Translations under genes and position numbers: made by a program
Assembly: GCF_043290135.1 (NCBI RefSeq)
Contig: NC_134710.1
Location: 133,686,655-133,750,654, forward strand
Direction of reading: 5' to 3'
DNA: 64,000 nucleotides
From: Rhipicephalus microplus
Taxonomy: Eukaryota; Arthropoda; Arachnida; Ixodida; Ixodidae
In this document: positions 45,045 to 56,543 of the stretch, in pieces
Numbering within the stretch: position 1 is the first letter of the stretch
How the letters are laid out: each line of letters starts with the position of its first letter
Notes under the pieces: model-generated
The model's database searches: none
Seen by the model: only the letters and a program-made list of their open reading frames with translations
Told to the model about the DNA's origin: nothing

Positions 45045-45455
45045 GAATAACTTGAAATAAAAACCTGTAATATCTAAATGATCAAGATGCTCGTTACGCG
45101 TAATTGCAAAAAAAAAAATACCGACGTCTAATCGCTTTGTGTAGCAGGCTCCCAAGCACGGAGTAGCCCTGAGCATGGGGTTTTCGGAGTTTCAATTCAG
45201 CCACTGTTAGAAGAGCAGGTAAAAGATAAAGTGGGACGATGCGTACAGGAGCAGTTCACGCTTGAATCAGGCCACGGAAACTCATTGCTAGTTTCGGTTT
45301 TAAGGAACATGCACGCTCGTAGCGGTGGCCGGGCATTCTCACATCCAGTTGAACGGAGTGAGGTTTATGTGAATGTTCGCACTTATTGGCTTTCACAAGT
45401 TTTTACAAACAAAAATCACAGCATATCCACGGAGTGAATGATGAGTGGGGCGAAG
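45045..45455. other. nothing recognised
   Basis: Ordinary DNA leading into a degenerate tandem repeat. Confidence 0.4.
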
Positions 45456-45520
45456 CGTCCGTAAGCCCGTCCGTGCTTCCGTCCGTCCGCGCGTCCATGC
45501 GTCCGTCCGTGCATCCATCT
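45456..45520. repeat. degenerate (CGTC)n tandem repeat
   Basis: GTCCGTAAGCCCGTCCGTGC and following CGTCCGTCCGCGCGTCC units form a short decayed minisatellite after GGGGCGAAGCGTCCG. Confidence 0.8.
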
Positions 45521-45607
45521 AGTGAACACTTCATGTGCCGCCATCTCCTATCTCGCATCCCCAGAGGCACATACCCGATCTAGGAAGGGTATGTGTCACA
45601 GGTGGCT

Positions 45608-45715
45608 ACATACATACATACATACATACATACATACATACATACATACATACATACATACATACATACATACATACATACATACATACATACATACATA
45701 CATACATACATACAT
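45608..45715. repeat. (CATA)n microsatellite
   Basis: About 27 perfect tetranucleotide units. Open on all frames, which creates long false ORFs such as the 257-codon minus frame 45596-46369. Confidence 0.97.
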
Positions 45716-48150
45716 TCTGTTAGGAATTTTCTCTGTCGCGATGGTAGCGGTGGCGACGAGCGGCGAGCCGTCGAGCGGACTTCGCTGAGGCCTTAGCCCG
45801 ATGGCGAAACAGGGAGGCAATCCGTTTGGAAAACAGCAACAAAAGTAGGGTTTACTGTAGCAGGTTGTCGTTTTACAGAGCCGGCCAGCACGACAACGTC
45901 GGCTGGGGCAAAATCTCCTAACATGGGGCCGGCTCAGCCTTAAATAGCGTCTTTGGTCCATTCTCTCAGACCAGTTCTCGGGCTCGGAGGGGGAGACGTA
46001 GCCATACCCGGAACTGCAAAGTGGTTCGGCGGAGGAAACGACGTTATCCCCGGACTGCACGGTTCTCCTGCACAGAAGGCGGCGCTGGGAGGGGGGGGGG
46101 GGGGAGACAGTTCGTCGAAACAGGGCTCGATCTTGTGAGGCGTGCTCCCGAACGAGGAACATGTCTGTGGCACAACAATACATACGGAGGAGCGACAGAC
46201 CCCCGCCATAAGGAGCTTCGCCGCTAAAAAATTTTATATCACTGTAAAGAACTTTTCTTTTGTTTATGTGTCTTTTCTTGTTCCTTATTTTGTGAATTAT
46301 AAATAAGGCGAAGCGCGGGACGTGATTGACTTGTGTTTGTAGCGCCTCCGCTCCTTTTCGCCCTCGCACAGCGATATTAGAAGTGGGAACGCGCTCAGTT
46401 TATCTCGCTCAGTTGGCATGCATGCCAACTACGGGAAAGATAAAGACAGCAAGTTGTGGGGGGCAGAGAACGGAAGCCGCAGTGAGCTGTACGCCGAACA
46501 AGTCAACCGTACGTTAGTCGAAGATGTCTTAATCGGGCAACACGTGTTTTCCGCGGCTCTGCTCTATGCTAACCCGATTATTTCTAGTTCCGCGAAGGTT
46601 TTTCAGCATTTCCTAAAGGCAGCCTATGAGCACAAGAATTTGTACCCATTATTTGAGCAGGTGTTGATTTTGCATGAGTACATATGAGTAAACCCAGTTC
46701 ACTGCAAGCCGGCAGTACTGGATTGACAGAAGTTCAGTGTCGCTTGACTAATTGGTGAAGACGGCAGCCAAGCTCCTGTTGGGAAAATGCGTTTATTGAA
46801 AGAGTTGATTCCAGTTGTCTCGGCTACATAGTTTTACCTTCTTTTTTACTTTCGGCACGTAATAAAAAATGATGTCAGGTAATTATTGGCTGCTTCCTGC
46901 TCAGGAAACTCTTGTAGCCATGGTTTGAAAATGTTCGACTCTTTACTTCTAATAGTGTCACTCAAGTACTCGTGATGAGCTAAACACTTCTAAAAATTAC
47001 AGAGAATTTCAATAAAACCAACGTTTTGACAAGTGAACTTTTCTTCGTCAAGGGAACGCTGCTGCCCTGAAGAAGACAAGTCAACCTGTCGAAACACTGT
47101 TTCCAGCGGCGTTCTTTCTGGAAAAACTTCAAGCCTCTTCGTGCCTCTGAACTTCAGTCTAGTTTGGTACTCAAAGTCTGTAGGAAAACTGTGTGCGCCG
47201 TCATAACAAACGTGATCGAGTCAAATAAGACGTGTCCTACTGGTGACTGTTGATAACTTTCGCATTGGTTCAGATACTCTGGGTTCAACATTGGCTCATT
47301 ATGCCCGTATGTCAGTTGTAAGTTAAAGCTGCTGCTTAGAGATTGACACTTTCCAACTACGTGCATGTCCGTTTTTTTTTTAAATACAAAACGTGCACTA
47401 AAAAAAGTTCATTTTATATGTGCCGATCGAGTTTCGTCTTACTGAAAAATCAGTCTGCCTGAACACGAACAAAATTTAAAAAAAAAGTATAAAAAATTTT
47501 TACGAAAGGCCGCATCGCCCAAGCGTCTAGCCATGCGTCCAGCGGACCTGAAAGAAGGCACGAGCGCATTCCGCTTGCAAGCAAGCGAAGTGGGAAAGGA
47601 GGGCTTCCGTGGCAACCCTTTCTCTCAATTTTTCGTCCTTTCCTTTTATTTCAGGACATCACCAGTGGCGTGATGAAAGAAATTTTAAGTTCGTGATTTA
47701 TTTCTAGTAGGATGCCCGTCCTCGAATTCGCACGGTGATCGCGTTCTGCAGAGAGAGAGAGAGAAAAAAAAGATCCCCTTTCGAGCATCAATATTCCTCT
47801 TCCGTCGGCGCTCAGCTAGTCACGCACAACGAGAATCGCGCAAAGGCATGCACTGCACGTCGAGCGCTCGCCGTCCCACGGTGTCACCTCGATCGCGCCG
47901 GCATCCTCTATAGACTATACGGAGCCGCCTGCTTAGAGGCGTACGGTTTCGGCGCCTCGCCGAACCAAGGCGACGGTGCCAGACCGTACGCGGACAGGAA
48001 ATGCGGCCAGACACAAACGCGAAGAGCGCTGCCGCTGTAAACCGAGACAAATCGAGATAGGCGATGGGACGCCTCCCTCCCTGGCGGAGGTATCCATGAT
48101 CTCGAGAACGGGCAAGCGCGCCACTGAGACCCCGACGCGCTTCTCGCGAC
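45716..48150. other. no gene called
   Basis: 45900-46220 is GC-rich with a G13 run near 46090. 46330-46700 has a plus frame starting at 46418 without recognised family. 47820-48150 is CpG-rich and could be a promoter. None has enough support for a gene. Confidence 0.3.
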
Positions 48151-48280
48151 TGGATGGATGGATGGATGAATGGATGAATGGATGGATGGATGGATGGATG
48201 GATGGATGGATGGATGGATGGATGGATGGATGGATGGATGGATGGATGAATGGATGGATGGATGAATGGATGGATGGATG
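48151..48280. repeat. (GGAT)n microsatellite with GAAT variants
   Basis: About 32 tetranucleotide units of TGGA with a few TGAA variants at both ends. Confidence 0.97.
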
Positions 48281-50629
48281 TGGCTGTACCCTTTAGGTCG
48301 GGTGCAGGCGAAGGAGGAAGTGCACGCTCGTTACCCAACACGACACCGAAGAAAGTTGTCCTTCCTTGAGCATAACGGCTTTCTTATTTTTAATGTAACA
48401 CGGGTTACCAAGGGAAACGACGGTATGTGTATATTCAAAAACATCGGAAAGCGAAGAACTGAAGCTTGCAAATTATGAGTAAACATTATTTGGTGCCATT
48501 ACTGAGGCTGGTGATAACAGACGAAATCCGGTACGAATGAGCATGTGCAACTGTGCCAACACTGCGGAACAAGGCCTGCAACCGCGTCGTATATATTGCG
48601 TGCGGTGACTTGTAGCCGTGACAACCTTTCGGTGCATGAAAATATTCGTCAAGTACATGTAATATATTTCTTGTCTATTAGAGTATTAATGCTAATCCTC
48701 AACTGTTGCAGCCTGCCCAGTCTACTTTTAGTCAACTTGTGCGTTCGAAAGTTAACTTTATTTAAAAAAAAATCACGGCTGTATAAGGCCTTTATTGTTG
48801 TCATCTGACAACGCAGGCATGGCGACGAAGCGATTACTACTTCCTACGAGCTGTTTACGCCGCTGAATAGGTGGAGGGGAAAAAAAGTCTCATTGCGCAC
48901 GGCTTCAATCCGGAACTTATTACCGTCGCGTTCGCCTGGCTAACTTCCTTCTCTTTCAAATTTCACGAGCATGGGTCAAGGCACTCGTATATAACTCGCG
49001 TCGACTCGCATACTCAGTGGGACCGAAACGAGCGCAGAGTTGGGAAACGTCGCGTAGTGTCACGCCGAAACACGCCGCCGGCGTTGCGCAGGAAAGCCCC
49101 GCGGGAAAGGGACGCTTCGTTCCAGTGAAGAAGAACTGGGTGCGCGTACCAACCACTCGCACAAGGCCTCGGTCGCTTATACGGCATAAACGTACACAAA
49201 GCGATAATGTCTCTGGAGAGCAGGGAAGCGTTAGATGAGTTTGAAAAACAAAAATAAAGAAAGGACAACGCAGCTTCTATAGTTCGCAAAAGCCGAATGC
49301 CGCAACGGTGAGCCGTCAACGCAACAGTGACGCAAGCCGTGCAAAAGGAGTCTCCATAGTCAAGCGTGGCTGATGAAGATCACGAAACGAGCGGGCTAGA
49401 GCCACCGCGTATACGCCTTTTGCATCGTATTCACCGTAAACGATATGCATTCTCGCGCATTTGGACAGCATTTGAACGACAAAGAGTTGGGAGAGGTTCA
49501 TCGTATAGGAAAAAAAAAAAAAACATTTCGGGCCCGGCAAACGTCGAACGCGTGCACGCTTCGCATCACGCGGATAATGACGCCCCAACGTGCGCTTTCG
49601 AATGGGTGGGCGACGACGGCACCGTTAGAAGCTTAATGAAGGTTGCAAGAGGTAGAAAGATCCCACGGGCGCGTCCTGTGCGTTCGCAGTTATTCCCTCA
49701 AACGGCGCACTCGAGAAATTTCACTGTATGGCACACCCAAACCAATCCAATGAAATGAGAAGAAAGCATGCAGGGGCATTCGAATTGTCTTTGGCTGTTT
49801 AATATACATAATTGTTACTAAACGAAAGGTAAAGGCAACCATTATTGGCACCTATGTTTTTCCTGGCCTTATGGTCTCCTGGATTCACTTGGTTTTGTAT
49901 GTTGAACAAAAAAAAAATGGTGCAGCTTGCACTGTAGTGATGCGAGGCTGGATAAATCAGCGGAGCTGGGCGGCCTTGTTTCTCTTCATTTGAACTGCAG
50001 ATCGGTTTTAAACTCGGAGAAACTGCGTTAGTTGCCAACAAAAATTATCATCATCGTGGACAGGCACATGACCTCTCAGTCCTCCTCCGTATTCTTTGTA
50101 CCATCATGTGCTTCACTTCCAGAGCACGTGCACCGTCGGTGTTGGATATAGTAACTCGGATGGGCGAGAGGAGTATAGAGAGAAATAATGGCAAGAAAGA
50201 ATAACGGAGAGCTGAACCAGGTGGTAAGTATTTGGCAAGACGGAATGTGCAAACACGGACAGAAAAAAAAAAGAAAACCACCAGGCCTGCGCTGAACGCG
50301 CAGCACAGTCACAGCGAAAGCTGAAAGAGCGGCTTTCCAGAGCCTCTTCTTTAAGCGCTCTTCGGGCAACAGCTACAGCCATACCTGATGGGTACCCACT
50401 ACGCCATAAATTATAGTTTTTGTGTAGTAGGCAGGCATTCACTATGCCAGCCTTCGTCATTCTTCGGAGAAGCGTGGTACCCACTGCACGCTGCCAAGAA
50501 ATTTTGTTGCAATTTTTTAATGCTCTGGCTGATGATGATAACGAATTATGCCTGAAGCTTTAGCAAAGGGTTGGATCATTCAATGAACCAATCGTTACGT
50601 AATTAGCATTGTGTGACGCCTGGTTGTTC

Positions 50630-50632
<3 letters not shown>
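48281..50632. other. no gene recognised
   Basis: 48960-49700 is somewhat GC-rich with opposing frames, the longest 130 codons (plus, 49366-49758, unrecognised). No transposon piece was recognised. Confidence 0.35.
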
Positions 50633-50671
<39 letters not shown>

Positions 50672-50911
50672 ATGTGGGGTTTAACGTCCTAGAACCACTA
50701 GTCGAACCACCATAGGATTATGAGAGACGCCGTAGTGGGAGGGCTCCGGAAATTTCGACCGCCTGGGGTTCTTTAACGTGCACCCAAATCTGAGTACACG
50801 GGCCTACAGCAATTCCGACTCCATCGAAAGTGCAGCCGCCGCAGCCGGGATTCAATCCCGCGACCTACAGGTCAGTAGCCGAGTGCCGTAGCCACTAGAG
50901 AACCGTGGCGG
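50633..50911 (-). mobile_element. full-length SINE with long (GATT)10 tail
   Basis: The tail is a perfect (GATT)n of about 40 bp. The body carries a 13-bp extra segment, AGTCGAACCACCA, a local duplication of the ACCACYA block. The head GCCGTAGCCACTAGAGAACC has several changes in box A. No convincing duplication in the flanks. Confidence 0.9.
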
Positions 50912-51430
50912 ATTAGAGAGAAAAAGAAGGAAAGAATGAATAGAAAGATAGAAGGGAATATGAGCAAATAAAGAGAGAAAGATAGAAAGACGGAAAAAGC
51001 CAGAGAAAAGCAGTGGAGGACACAAAAAAAAAAAAGAGAGAAACCGGCAGAGAAAGAAAGAGCAAGAAATTGAAAGAAATAGATATTTAAAAAAAACAAA
51101 TAGAAGTGAACAGAGATATAAAAATAGATGTAAAATAGAGGAAGAGAAAGAAAGAGAGTAAGAAAGACACATTTAGTGACAAGGAAGACCACCCAAGCTA
51201 CGCACTTCCTTGATGCTTGGCACCACTAGAGCGCAGATTTTTTTCTTCCTCTTTTGTTTTCCTTTTCATCTTCCTTTCTGATCTTTTGTTACTGTTTCTG
51301 TCTACTTCTTTCTTTCTCACTTCCTACTTTCTGTTTTTTTGTGTGCCTATTTCTATTTCTACCTCTGTGTTTCTTTCTGTCTAGCGCTCTTTCTCTCTAT
51401 ATATATATTTCTTTCTTTCTATTTCTGCAT
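50912..51430. repeat. purine tract followed by pyrimidine tract
   Basis: About 260 bp almost entirely of A and G (GAAAGAAAGA, AGAGAGAAAG units) is followed, after a 60-bp mixed spacer (51177-51238), by about 190 bp almost entirely of C and T (TTCTTTCTTT, TTTCTTCCTC). The arms are complementary in composition and partly in sequence. There is no gene. The long Phe/Leu/Ser-rich frames here are artefacts. Confidence 0.85.
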
Positions 51431-51562
51431 GCTCGTTGTTCCGTCCATCCGAGTTAAGATTAAAGCCTTAAGTGCCCTCATCCGACGCAAAAAAAAAAAA
51501 AAATGACTGCCGGCGTCCCTCGTCGGGGCGTCACACAATTGAGGTAAAAAAAAAAAGACATC

Positions 51563-51640
51563 ATCACGTGAAGACGTCACCATGACGTCACATATCACCA
51601 AATTCCGAGACGTCACTATGACGTCTCACGACGTGACGCA
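51563..51640. promoter_or_regulatory. cluster of GACGTC motifs
   Basis: Within 78 bp: AGACGTCACC, TGACGTCA (51583-51590, full CRE), AGACGTCACT, TGACGTCT, GACGTGACG and a flanking TCACGTGA. This could be a CREB/ATF-type response cluster, or the end of a repeat that carries such motifs. No attached gene is evident. Confidence 0.3.
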
Positions 51641-51866
51641 TTCACATGACATTTTCAAAGACGGGCAGGTCCCGGAGGCAGCACGAGACAAGGCGACGTG
51701 TGCTAGAAGGTTTACGACAACGCCTCCGGTCCTGCAGGCATTGCGAAACCACGACTCGACTGAGGCGGACGCACCAGGGAAACTAGACGTTTTAACCGCT
51801 ATAACCAATCGTCGCAACACGTTCAGAAGTGGTGCGACGAGTGGCCTTAAATCCTCATGAATGAAA

Positions 51867-52430
51867 ATCTATGTCATTTTCCCGCAGCCATAATCATCAT
51901 ACCCTTTCTTTCACAATTGAAAACACCCCTATCGACAATGTTGCCTCATTCAAGTATTTGGGCATTAGCATCACGCATGATCCCAACTGGTCCTCACATG
52001 TGAATAACATCACATCATCTTCAAGTAAACCTTAAGGATTTCTCAAACGTAACCTTCGTGGTACTCCTCAACACGTAAAACTACTTGAATATAAAATATT
52101 GGTTAGGCCTAAACAGGAATATGCATCACCCATTTGTAATCCTCATCAAATTTATTTCAGCGACGCCATAGAATCCGTTCGAAATCGCGCCGTAAGGTAC
52201 ATACATTCATCATTATCATATGACATCAATGTTTTGTCATTAAAAGTAGATACTGGTTTGGATGCACTAGTACGTACATAGCCTTCACCTCGATAGCTTA
52301 TCATTATACCATAAATGTTATAACAGTTCACTTCGGCAAGCTCTTCACATTCTATACCTCCTATGTGCACTTCACTGCACACAGACCATTATTTTAACCG
52401 CTTTAAGCCTAGTGTCCTATAAGTAGGACC
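51867..52430 (+). pseudogene. CR1/L2-like LINE, RT C-terminal region
   Basis: The frame reads MSFSRSHNHHTLSFTIENTP, then [45 protein letters not shown] and [11 protein letters not shown]. The motifs FKYLGI, LRPxxEYASxxWxPH-like and IExVxNRAxR are diagnostic of the thumb/C-terminal part of CR1/L2-type LINE reverse transcriptases. One in-frame TAA near 52032 and a TAG at 52279 break it. The catalytic YADD region and endonuclease are absent. Confidence 0.85.
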
Positions 52431-52656
52431 CTGAAACTTTTCGTTGTAAATCGAACATTTTTTCTGTAAAAAAGCTGCGCTACCTGACGTGTGTTGACAA
52501 TGCCCTGCCCTTCTCACGTGCAAGTCTAGGCAATCGCCGTGCCAACAGTCGCCTCGTGAGCGCAATCACAAAATTGTTGTTTCACGTGCATGAAGCAGAG
52601 CGTCATGCCGCTGAAGAAAATGCGAGTAATATAGATTCAAATTGCGCGTGATGCTG

Positions 52657-52896
52657 ATTGATTGATATGTGGGGTTTAACGTCCCAAAACCACCATATGA
52701 TTATGAGAGACGCCGTAGTGGAGGGCTCCGGTAATTTCGACCACCTGGGGTTCTTTAACGTGCACCCAAATCTGAGTACACGGGCCTACAACATTTCCGC
52801 CTCCATCGGAAATGCAGCCGCCGCAGCCGGGATTTGAACCCGCGACCTGCGGGTCAGCAGCCGAGTACCTTAGCCACTAGACCACCGCGGCGGGGC
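52657..52896 (-). mobile_element. full-length young SINE with perfect 15-bp TSD
   Basis: The best-preserved copy: tail ATTGATTGATATGTGGGG, body, box B GGGATTTGAACCCGCGACC and box A CCTTAGCCACTAGACCACC (minus strand), ending GCGGCGGGGC. TTGCGCGTGATGCTG flanks it at 52642-52656 and 52897-52911 without a mismatch. It defines the element as 240 bp and is probably the youngest insertion here. Confidence 0.96.
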
Positions 52897-53097
52897 TTGC
52901 GCGTGATGCTGCCAATACTTTTGTGGATTCTTTGTCGATTACTGGGTGTGCAGTAAAGCTCGTATGACTGTGCGGTCTGTCAAACAGTGCCCTAGGGCGC
53001 TCAGATGGCGTGTCACGCCGTGTCAATTTGGAACCCGTGCCGCGTCGTGTGCGTCAAGCTTGTCGCAATGCAATGACATGCTTACGGATGTATAATA

Positions 53098-53215
53098 CGA
53101 TTGATATGTGGGGTATAACGGCCCAAAATCACCATATGCATATGAGCGACGCCGTAGTAGAGGGCTCCGGAAAGTTCGATCACCTGGGGTTCTTTGACGT
53201 GCACCCAAATCTGAG
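53098..53215 (-). mobile_element. 5'-truncated SINE
   Basis: Body from GATTGATATGTGGGGTATAA to CGTGCACCCAAATCTGAG, then the copy stops before the head. It lies in the same orientation 200 bp from the 52657 copy. Head loss could be insertional truncation. Flanks show no clear duplication. Confidence 0.88.
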
Positions 53216-55170
53216 AATTTTTAGAGTAATGCTCTCGACAGCTATATTCCTTCGAATTTGATGCTGCTCTCGGCATCAGACGGCTCGCTACTATAAACGA
53301 CGCAGACAGCACAGACGTGCGCACAAGTGGGGTGGCAAAGAACGACGGTCTCGCATACGCGCAAAGTCACGGAAGCTCTCTTCGCGAGCGCTTGTGAAAA
53401 AACAGCGTTAGACCGTGCTCTGGTGTCTTGAGCTGACTATTTATCCATCTCTTTCTGTTTTCTTTCTTTCTCTTTCCTTTCTATTATTTCCGATTTCCCC
53501 CACCCCAAGTGTAGCGTAGTCAACCGAACCAAGCTTATTAACTTTCCTGCCTTTCCCCTCTTATCTCTCTCTCCCTCTTTCTATTTCTTTTTATTGTGAT
53601 ACAGACGAATAAGAGATCGATTCCAAAAGGCACTGCAATTGTAGGATGCTCAAACTAGTGCAGCAAGTACGAAGGTTTGCCGTTCACGCACTGCATACTT
53701 TATTCCCTTAAAGAGACGCTAATGTGAAACACACAAGTTTAAACTGTCAAATTATAGTCGAGAAGCTATAGTTTTATGTAGTGTCATGTTCCACTGTTGC
53801 AAGGTATATATATTCACGATTGCGTTTCCGGTAACCGCTAATTATTTCTTTCTTTCACGCAGTATCTTATTGCACATATACCGCACTGAAATTTCCTGAG
53901 ACTTGGTATATTAAGGCGCCCTAGCTTTGCTAATAGAGGAGAAACACAATGTCAAAAGTTTGCTTTTAAAACACCGGGCCCAAATCTTCGATGCCAACGT
54001 TACACATTTCTTTTTTCTTTTTTTTTCGTATTTGGCCACGTTGCCTTGACGAAATTTCCTGAAGCTTGGTATGTTAAGAATATCTCTCCTTCAAAATTGA
54101 ATCATTCATTCTAGCGATTAGGAACTTCACGTAGGCTCTAGTAGACGCCATCAAAACCTATGACATCACCGCAACTGGTGCGTCAACTTCAAAGTGACGT
54201 CATCGCCCGCACGTTGTTTTTGCACATTTTCTCGCTTAGCAAGCGTCTTCTCGCAACAAGCCCGGCGTTTTTCAGTTTCCCGAGAGAGTGAGAAAAAACG
54301 CTATTCTTTTTAGAGAGGAAGGGTTACCCGCACTTAAACGATGCTCAGATCCGCAATAAAAGTGGTCGCGCACTGACTGAACGCGAGCAAGTGCATATTT
54401 TAAGCGGTCAAGATCGGTACGACGTTGGTGACGAAACACTTGCTTCCCACTCCCGTGTCCGCTGCGCGCAGCTATTTTATAAGCGGTTATAACAGAAGAA
54501 AAAAAGAGTGCCGACCCGTAACTGTCTCCCCTTACAAGGACACCTCAACTGGTTAGCACATTAACGGGGTACGGGAAATAAAAGATATAGCGAGGGTAAG
54601 ATCGGAGAAAAAAAAAAGAGAGGTGAAGGCCATTCGTTCTGCTTCCCGCAACGGACTCACAAGCCCCCACGCGCCATGCGCAGCTGACTAGGAAAGCTCC
54701 CGAGGGCCGGAGAGGTATCGTCATCGAGAGGACAACGGGTTGGATTGGCGCGTCGTAGAAAGCGCGTGAAGCACTCGGCGAAGCGCGTAATCTGTGTGTG
54801 CGGCAGCTATCAGTGCGTGTATACTGCACAGGGGGCCGTAGTGTTCACTCCAAAGAGACGCGCGAAGGTCGCGGTCATGCGAGATGGACAGGAAGCGGTC
54901 GACGTTTTTCTGGCCGTTCACACTTTTGCATTCATAGTTTACTTGGATGTCTGCTACATTTTGCCACCGGGCTGTTTGCACAATGTCTCCGTGTCAGTTG
55001 GTTACAAGAAACTAACCGTGCTCTCCATCGCGTTCTGTACACTCAAAACATCCACATCTATAAAAATGAAAAAAAAAATTCAGCCGAGTGGGAGGGGGAT
55101 GGGTATGCTTGCACAATATGTTTATGAACCAGGGCAGTAACGCTTTTTTCATTTTATTGATTTTTGTTTC
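53216..55170. other. no gene called; CpG-rich 54640-54920
   Basis: 53450-53600 is pyrimidine-rich. 54640-54920 is GC-rich and carries a long plus frame (54745-55140) without a recognisable family. It could be a 5' gene region. Confidence 0.3.
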
Positions 55171-55174
55171 TCTA

Positions 55175-56212
55175 CATATTTATTTATTTATTTGTTTGAG
55201 AATACCTCACAGGCCCCGTAAGAGGCATAGGGTGAGGCGGGTATACAGTACAATTCAATACATTGTAAAGGAAGATTTCCGCAGAGTATAATTACAGGGC
55301 AGTAGAAAAATAACATAGAATAAATAACAAGTAGAAAAGAGATTAACAGATAACTAGACGTGTAAACTAGAAAAAAGTTCTACTAATAAAAAATCACGGA
55401 TACTAAGCCAAGTGTGTGAAAAATGTTTGTTCAACTGAAGACAAAAAGACGTCGTGGTCTCTAAGTGAAGCAATGTTGTCTGGAAAGCTGTTCCAGAGAC
55501 GAATAGCACGAGGTAGTGGGGAAAAATTGAATGAATGCGTCGCACCATATAGGCGGGCGTAACTGAGAGTGTTGTGCAATCTTCGCGATGTATAGACTTG
55601 ATGATTCAAACAGGGCAGTGATAAGTCGTCAGAGTGAATGACCTTATGGAACAATTACAGCAATGCAATATTATGGCGGGTACTTAACGATGGTAATGAT
55701 AGTTTACTCTTTATTTGCGTGATACTAGACAGGTTACTATAGTTGTGAGCAATGAAACGGCTTGCCCTATTCTGAATAACTTCGAATGCTTCGATAAGGC
55801 ATTTCTGATGTGGTGACCAAATCAGAGACGCATACTCAAGCTGCGGCCGCACAAAAGTCAGATACGCAAGTTTTCGCAAGGGGAGGGGGGTGCACTGCGC
55901 ATGTTTCGACGCAAGAATCCTAATGATTTGGATGCACTGGCACATACGCAAGTTATGTGCTCTGACCATGATAGATTAGGTGTAAGGTGCACGCCTAGAT
56001 ACTTATAGGTCACGGCCGGCGATATGATAATACTGTTGATGTTGGTTATAGAAACAAAAATCAATAAAAAATTTGCTTCCTCTTGCGCTGTAACCATATT
56101 AATTAATGAGTATCGCTTGCACGTGGAACTTGAGTCGATAGGCGTTAAATGCAGTATGCAATTGAAATGTTCATTCATTTCGATAAGACACTCCATTATT
56201 CGCAAAATCAAC
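55175..56212 (-). pseudogene. CR1/L2-like LINE, C-terminal RT and 3' end
   Basis: Reading leftwards on the minus strand: YKYLGVHLTPNLSWSEHI, KSLGFLRRNMR, LRKLAYLTFVRPQLEYASLI then WSPHQKCLIEAFEVIQNRAS, SLPSLSTRHNIALL and finally FSPLPRAIRLWNSFPDNIA, stop near 55403. These are the canonical last blocks of CR1/L2-type LINE proteins. One frameshift (about 55860-55970) and one nonsense codon (55655) interrupt it. The 3' UTR ends in AAATAAATAAATAAATA at about 55175-55195 (minus). It is truncated upstream of the YADD motif. Confidence 0.88.
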
Positions 56213-56408
56213 GCGCCTCAGGCTCATTATATGCAGTGCGTAACAGCAAGTAAAAAAAATCATCTTGTGCAAATAAAATTGGTTTGATCTCTCGCATCAG
56301 GAGGTATTTGTAGGCATGAATCACCGAGGTGGCGGTTGTTGTTTTCTCGTTAGGTTCGTAAATACCAGAAACATGGAGTAACATGGTACCAAGTTGTATC
56401 ACGTATTT

Positions 56409-56543
56409 GATTTCTTGATATGTCGGGTTTAACGACCCAAAACCACCATATAATTATGAGAGACGGAAATTTAGACCACCTGGTGTTCTTTAACGTGTAC
56501 CCAAATCTGAGCACACGGGCCTAGACCATTTTCGGTTCTATCA
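56409..56543 (-). mobile_element. SINE with deletion and lost head
   Basis: TTGATATGTCGGGTTTAACG, then GAGAGACGGAAATTTAGACC (the CCGTAGTGGAGGGCTC block deleted), GTACCCAAATCTGAGCACAC and GGGCCTAGACC. Minus strand. The head is missing beyond 56543. Confidence 0.85.

Noticed and set aside
45596..46369. 257-codon minus-strand ORF, longest in the window
   Set aside because: About 36 codons are translated (CATA)n, which is open in every frame. The rest is GC-rich low-complexity with proline runs and no domain.
46320..46420. Possible LTR-retrotransposon leader (ATATTAGAAGTGGGAACG after a T-rich stretch)
   Set aside because: No paired LTR, no convincing primer-binding site and no gag-like frame downstream.
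47820..48341. 173-codon minus-strand ORF with Ile-His-Pro-Ser repeats
   Set aside because: An artefact of the (GGAT)n microsatellite.
50852..51457. Hydrophobic Phe/Leu/Ser-rich ORFs resembling membrane proteins
   Set aside because: They are translations of purine/pyrimidine tracts on either strand.
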